NCBI RefSeq assembly: GCF_014641735.1
Contig: NZ_BMIH01000001.1
Coordinates: forward strand, 558,001 to 622,000
Direction: 5' to 3'
Length of the DNA stretch: 64,000 nt
From: Sphingomonas metalli
GTDB lineage: Bacteria > Pseudomonadota > Alphaproteobacteria > Sphingomonadales > Sphingomonadaceae
Part shown: in pieces, positions 60,442-64,000 of the stretch
Layout of the letters: each line of letters opens with the position of its first letter
Numbering within the stretch: the stretch's first letter is position 1
Made by a program: the position numbers and the translations under genes
The notes under the pieces: model-generated
Told to the model about the DNA's origin: nothing
Database searches by the model: none
The model's input: only the letters and a program-made list of their open reading frames with translations

Positions 60442-62322
60442 ATGACGACCCTTTTCCGGCGTGCGCTGATCGTGCTCGCCCTCGCCGCGCCCGTCGCCGC
60501 TCAGCAGACCCCCACCATGTTGAACGAGCAGGTGAAGGCCTATGACTGGGTCCGCCCGCAGGCAGACTTCGTGCGTCGCACGGTCATGATCCCGATGCGC
60601 GACGGCAAGGCACTCTACACCGTCATCCTCTTCCGGAAGGGCACGCACGACGCACCCATCCTGCTGACGCGCACGCCGTACGATGCCGACGCCGCCACCA
60701 GCCGCAGGCGCAGCCAGAAGCTGACCGAGGTCGTGGGTGTCGGCGACGCCCTGTTCGTCGATGACGGCTATATCCGCGTCTATCAGGACGTGCGCGGCCA
60801 GCACAATTCGCAGGGCGATTACGTCATGAACCGCCCCCTGCGCGGCCCCCTCAATGCGACGAAGGTCGATCACGCCACCGACGCCTATGACACGATCGAC
60901 TGGCTGGTGAAGAATGTGAAGGAGAGCAACGGCCGCGTCGGGGTGACCGGCGTCTCCTATGACGGCTTCACGACGCTGATGGCGTTGATCGATCCGCATC
61001 CGGCCCTCAAGGCCGCGGTTCCGTCCAGCCCGATGGTCGACGGCTGGATGGGGGACGACTGGTTCCACAACGGCGCCTTCCGCACCTTCGGCTTCGACTA
61101 TGACCTGTCGCAGACCGTCGACAAGGGGTCGGGCGCGGTGCCGAAGGGAACGGGGGACGACTATGCCGCCTATCTGGCCGCCGGGTCCGCCTATGACTAT
61201 GCCCGGGCCTATGGCCTGACCGCCCTGCCCGTCGTCCGCAAGGTGCTGGAGCACCCGACCTACGATGCCTATTGGCAGGGCCAGGCGGTCGACAAGCTGC
61301 TCGGCGCCCGCACCCTGACGGTGCCGACCATGCTGGTCGTCGGCCAATGGGACCAAGAAGACAGCTATGGCGCACCGGCCGTCTATCGTGCGCTGACGCA
61401 GTCGGGTCGCGCCAATGCGCCGGTCAGCCTGGTGATCGGGCCATGGTATCACGGCCAGAACATGGGCGATGGTCGCCAGCTGGGCGCCCTGAAGTTCGAG
61501 GGCGACACGGGTGCGCAGTTCCGTAGCCGCCTGATGAAGCCCTTTCTCGATTGTCGGCTCAAGACGACGGCGCCGCCGCCCTGCGCGCCCGCGGGCGTCT
61601 TCACCTATGCCACCGGCGCAGACCGGTGGGAAACGGCGTCGACCTGGCCTGCGGGCGCGGCGACGCCGCTCTATCTGGCGGGCAACGCGACGCTCAGCTG
61701 GTCGAAGCCCGACGCGGGGAGCGACAGCTACGTCTCCGATCCCGCGAAGCCGGTGCCGATGCTGCCCCGTCCGATCACGCTGTCGGGCGAGGAATGGCGT
61801 AGCTGGCTGGTGCGCGATCAGCGCTTCGCCGACGGGCGGACGGACGTGCTGAGCTACACCACAGAGGTCCTCGATCGGCCGGTGCACATCAAGGGCGCGC
61901 CGCGCGTCGATCTGCACGCCGCGACGACCGGTCGCGACAGCGACTTCGTCGTCAAGCTGATCGATGTCTATCCGGAGGAAAATGCGGCCGACCCGGCGAT
62001 GGCGGGCTATCAGCTGGCGGTGGGGATCGAGATCTTCCGCGGTCGCTACGTCCATGGCGTCGGCACGCCGGCACCGCTGGAGCCGGGCAGGACCTACGCC
62101 TTTGGCTGGTCCTTGCCCAATGCCGACCATGTGTTCCGGCCGGGGCACCGCATCATGGTGCAGGTCCAGTCGTCGCTCTTCCCGCTCTACGACCGCAACC
62201 CGCAGTCCTGGGTGCCGTCGATCATGTCCGCCAGTCCTGCCGACTATGTGAAGGCGACACAGACCGTGCGCTGGGGCGGCAACGAAGCGAGCGCCGTCTG
62301 GCTGCCCGTCGCGGCGGACTGA
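60442..62322 (+). CDS. CocE/NonD-family exported acyl hydrolase (S15-type)
   Basis: 626 residues from ATG 60442 with a signal peptide (RRALIVLALAAPVAAQQ). The nucleophile elbow is GVTGVSYDGFTTLM (Ser at about 172). The acid-histidine parts are visible (VVGQWDQEDSYG and LVIGPWYHGQNMG). A helical cap and a C-terminal jelly-roll domain follow (TEVLDRPVHIKGAPRVDLHA). The family includes cocaine esterase, alpha-amino-ester hydrolases and glutaryl acylases. Divergent from IclR, it could act on an ester or amide of an aromatic acid before import. ATG 60412 is an alternative start without a better ribosome site. Confidence 0.88.
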   Translation: MTTLFRRALIVLALAAPVAAQQTPTMLNEQVKAYDWVRPQADFVRRTVMIPMRDGKALYTVILFRKGTHDAPILLTRTPYDADAATSRRRSQKLTEVVGVGDALFVDDGYIRVYQDVRGQHNSQGDYVMNRPLRGPLNATKVDHATDAYDTIDWLVKNVKESNGRVGVTGVSYDGFTTLMALIDPHPALKAAVPSSPMVDGWMGDDWFHNGAFRTFGFDYDLSQTVDKGSGAVPKGTGDDYAAYLAAGSAYDYARAYGLTALPVVRKVLEHPTYDAYWQGQAVDKLLGARTLTVPTMLVVGQWDQEDSYGAPAVYRALTQSGRANAPVSLVIGPWYHGQNMGDGRQLGALKFEGDTGAQFRSRLMKPFLDCRLKTTAPPPCAPAGVFTYATGADRWETASTWPAGAATPLYLAGNATLSWSKPDAGSDSYVSDPAKPVPMLPRPITLSGEEWRSWLVRDQRFADGRTDVLSYTTEVLDRPVHIKGAPRVDLHAATTGRDSDFVVKLIDVYPEENAADPAMAGYQLAVGIEIFRGRYVHGVGTPAPLEPGRTYAFGWSLPNADHVFRPGHRIMVQVQSSLFPLYDRNPQSWVPSIMSASPADYVKATQTVRWGGNEASAVWLPVAAD

Positions 62323-62601
62323 AGGATCACGCTCTGGAGCGGGCCGACATCACGTCATCCGTGCGGGCTGAGCGAAGGCGAAGCCAGGAGGGGTTCAGGC
62401 CTCTCGACTGCACCCGGGACGACCGGCGAGGCGTAGCCCCTGTCATCACGCCCCGAACGCTCGTCCAGGCTGCCGCCTTTAGGCGTTATCCGCATGAAAA
62501 GCCTTCGCGATGTCCTGCCGACCGGCCGCGTTGATCCTGTTGATTGACGGCGGATGCCCGTTGCGCTTCCTAGAGCGACCTTCCCCTTCGAAGAGGTCGC
62601 G

Positions 62602-63402
62602 ATGCCGCATCCGATTGGTCGCCGTTCCATGCTCGCCGCGGCTGCCGCGGGTGGCGTAGCGCTGGCGACGTCCCCCGCCGGCGCGAAGTCGCGATCGAAC
62701 GAGGATGCGGCCGAGATTTTTGAACTGCGGACCTATCGGCTGATCGGTGCGATGAGGGACAGGCTGGATGCCTATCTGAAAGACGCCTTCATACCCGCCG
62801 CCCGTCGCGCGGGCTGTGGGCCGGTGGGCGTATTCGGCGTCGCCATCGGCCCGGGAAGCGCAGACGTCCTGGTTCTGATTCCCCATGCTTCCCCGGCCGC
62901 CTTTCTCGAACTGCCCGGCAAGCTGGCGGCGGATGCCGGATATGCACGGGCTGCGGCGATATATTCCGACGCTCCGCTAACCAGTCCGCCCTATGTCTCG
63001 CTGGAGGTGAAATTGATGCGGGCGTTCGCCGCCTTTCCCCGCGTCGCACCGCCCGGCCCCGCTGCCGAGACTGGGCGCATCTTCGAGTTGCGGACCTATC
63101 ACAGCCATAGTGAGAAGGCCGGAACGACGAAGATCGGCATGTTCGAGACCGGCGGCGAGATCGACATATTCCGTCGCACCGGCCTGACCCCGGTCTTCTT
63201 CGCGCAGGACCTGACCGGCACGCACCTGCCCAGCCTTACCTATATGCTGACCTTTCCCGATCTTGCGGCACGCGAGCGAAGCTGGAAGGCCTTTGGCGCG
63301 GACCCGGACTGGCGCCGGCTGATCGCCATGCCGGGCCTCGCGGAAACGGTGACAGATATCGACAATCGGATCCTCAGTCCGACGCGCTACTCGCAGATTT
63401 GA
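62602..63402 (+). CDS. Tat-exported tandem NIPSNAP-domain protein
   Basis: 266 residues from ATG 62602 with GAGG 6 nt upstream. A twin-arginine leader (GRRSMLAAAAAGGVALATSPA) is followed by two NIPSNAP/ferredoxin-like ABM domains. Each starts with the phrase IFELRTYR/H: AEIFELRTYRLIGAMRDRL (about 39) and GRIFELRTYHSHSEKAGTTK (about 158). They alternate with strands such as GPVGVFGVAIGPGSADVLVL and LTYMLTFPDLAARERSWKAF. NIPSNAP proteins are small dimeric alpha/beta barrels of poorly known function. Here two fused domains make a single-chain pseudo-dimer. It follows the CocE-type hydrolase by 279 bp with no gene between. Confidence 0.85.
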   Translation: MPHPIGRRSMLAAAAAGGVALATSPAGAKSRSNEDAAEIFELRTYRLIGAMRDRLDAYLKDAFIPAARRAGCGPVGVFGVAIGPGSADVLVLIPHASPAAFLELPGKLAADAGYARAAAIYSDAPLTSPPYVSLEVKLMRAFAAFPRVAPPGPAAETGRIFELRTYHSHSEKAGTTKIGMFETGGEIDIFRRTGLTPVFFAQDLTGTHLPSLTYMLTFPDLAARERSWKAFGADPDWRRLIAMPGLAETVTDIDNRILSPTRYSQI

Positions 63403-63472
63403 CGGCCGCTGCGGGGGAGCAGCCGGCGCCCATCCGGGTCAAGGCGCCGCGAGCTGCCGACCACGGTGATCA

Positions 63473-63760
63473 TCATGTGGGTTCACCCGGCGCCCCAGCG
63501 CCGACGGCGCGCTCGCCCGACGCGCGGCGTTTCGCCCCGAACGAGCGCCATATCCCGACCACGGCGACCGCAAGTCCGCTCATGGTACCGGCGAGCAGCA
63601 GGCTCGGACGCACACCCGTGGCACGCGCGGCGCGATCGAGCGCCACCTCCGCGCCACCGGCGACGTCCACCAGGCGCGGCACCACCTTCGTGTCCAGGAA
63701 CAGCTTCGGCGCCGACGGGCCGCCGCCCTTGCGGAGCATGTAGTCGCGACCGACCGTCAT
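63473..63760 (-). CDS. Small membrane protein of unknown function
   Basis: 95 residues from ATG 63760, with an AG-rich leader (AAGGAAAATCAGG) upstream. A polar N-terminal half (MTVGRDYMLRKGGGPSAPKL, then DTKVVPRLVDVAGGAEVALD) is followed by one membrane helix (SLLLAGTMSGLAVAVVGIWR) and a basic tail. No domain is recognised. It is divergent from the FdhF/YdeP-type gene. Its codon use is like that of its neighbours, so it is probably real, but short. Confidence 0.55.
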   Translation of the reverse strand: MTVGRDYMLRKGGGPSAPKLFLDTKVVPRLVDVAGGAEVALDRAARATGVRPSLLLAGTMSGLAVAVVGIWRSFGAKRRASGERAVGAGAPGEPT

Positions 63761-63887
63761 CCTGATTTTCCTTTCTTCTTCGTGTTTTAATCGAGGTGAT
63801 CGACGTGTTGCGCGGAAAGGGTTCCAACGTGGCGCAGCGGCGAATGTTGCGCCCGTGCAGCCCGCGCGCCGCCACCGGAGGTGCCCG

Positions 63888-64000
63888 ATGAAGCCGACGT
63901 ACAAACCCTATCGCCTTCCCTCCGGCGGCTGGGGATCGGCGCGGTCGGTCGGCAACATCGTGCGCCGCGAAGGGGTCATCGGCAGCGCCGGGATCGCACT
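63888..64000 (+). CDS. FdhF/YdeP-family molybdopterin oxidoreductase (N-terminus only)
   Basis: A frame opens at ATG 63888 with GGAGG 7 nt upstream and continues past the window edge. The visible 37 residues, with PYRLPSGGWGSARSVGNIVRR, match the start of FdhF/YdeP-type molybdopterin oxidoreductases, which begin with a short P-x-G-G-W-G-S-x-x-S motif. In complete members about 750 residues carry an Fe-S site and bis-MGD cofactor. Only the N-terminus is visible, so the call is provisional. Confidence 0.6.
   Translation, partial: MKPTYKPYRLPSGGWGSARSVGNIVRREGVIGSAGIA

Noticed and set aside
62323..62601. Possible small genes or repeats in the gap between the CocE-type hydrolase and the NIPSNAP gene
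   Set aside because: Short frames occur on both strands but none has a ribosome site or recognisable product; a few GC-rich strings look like worn intergenic repeats only.

Overview
The window looks like chromosomal DNA from a sphingomonad-type alphaproteobacterium (Sphingomonas or a close relative). The evidence is very high G+C with strong GC3 bias, four large TonB-dependent receptors (TBDRs), many Tat-exported enzymes, LigA- and LigM-type aromatic catabolism proteins, and an intergenic inverted repeat of a kind common in this group (near 20.85 kb). There are no tRNAs, rRNAs, insertion sequences, phage genes or CRISPR arrays. Coding density is high and no gene-free gap exceeds 300 bp. The two outermost genes (GH127 at the left, FdhF/YdeP at the right) run off the window.

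Layout. (1) 0-5.6 kb: a GH127 beta-L-arabinofuranosidase, an MFS transporter and a TBDR. (2) 5.8-11.1 kb: a set divergent from that TBDR, with a fatty acid desaturase, a PhnD/SsuA-type binding protein, an FAD/NAD(P)-binding protein, a serine acetyltransferase, a class I glutamine amidotransferase-like hydrolase and a small lipoprotein. The desaturase and acetyltransferase promoters share a sequence motif, which hints at a sulfur-scavenging or cysteine regulon. (3) 11.3-30.1 kb: a carbohydrate locus with a LacI regulator, a Tat-exported Gfo/Idh oxidoreductase plus cupin, two paralogous ~1000-residue double beta-helix/propeller proteins in opposite orientation, a stand-alone LuxR-type HTH protein, a GntP gluconate permease, a FadR-type GntR regulator, gluconokinase, a TBDR, a beta-hydroxyacid dehydrogenase and an aldo/keto reductase. 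(4) 30.1-32.6 kb: three translationally coupled secreted proteins, one an M48 metalloprotease. (5) 32.8-41.6 kb: a complete kdpFABCDE potassium operon preceded by a TorF-type porin and a 27-residue membrane peptide. (6) 41.8-52.3 kb: a DoxX-like protein, a tandem retropepsin-TPR protein, a TBDR, a sugar ABC importer with its ATPase on the opposite strand, and a GH43 glycosidase. (7) 52.6-63.4 kb: a TBDR-metallohydrolase pair, then a one-carbon/aromatic locus (ligA, folD, folB, LigM-like demethylase, IclR regulator), a CocE-type hydrolase and a NIPSNAP protein.

How the genes may work together. In region 3, secreted beta-helix proteins could release a glucose-type sugar, the periplasmic oxidoreductase could oxidise it, and GntP plus gluconokinase could bring gluconate into central metabolism. 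Both beta-helix genes and the TBDR carry the same CGAC-N4-GTCG box, with a -10-like hexamer exactly 26 nt downstream in each case. This points to one activator, and the small LuxR-type HTH protein encoded beside one box is the obvious candidate. In region 7 a tetrahydrofolate-dependent O-demethylase sits with folD and folB. The promoters on both sides carry paired TTCGT-N4-ACGAA operators with identical 16 bp spacing, which fits control by the adjacent IclR protein. The two regulon proposals are the most interesting new observations in the window.
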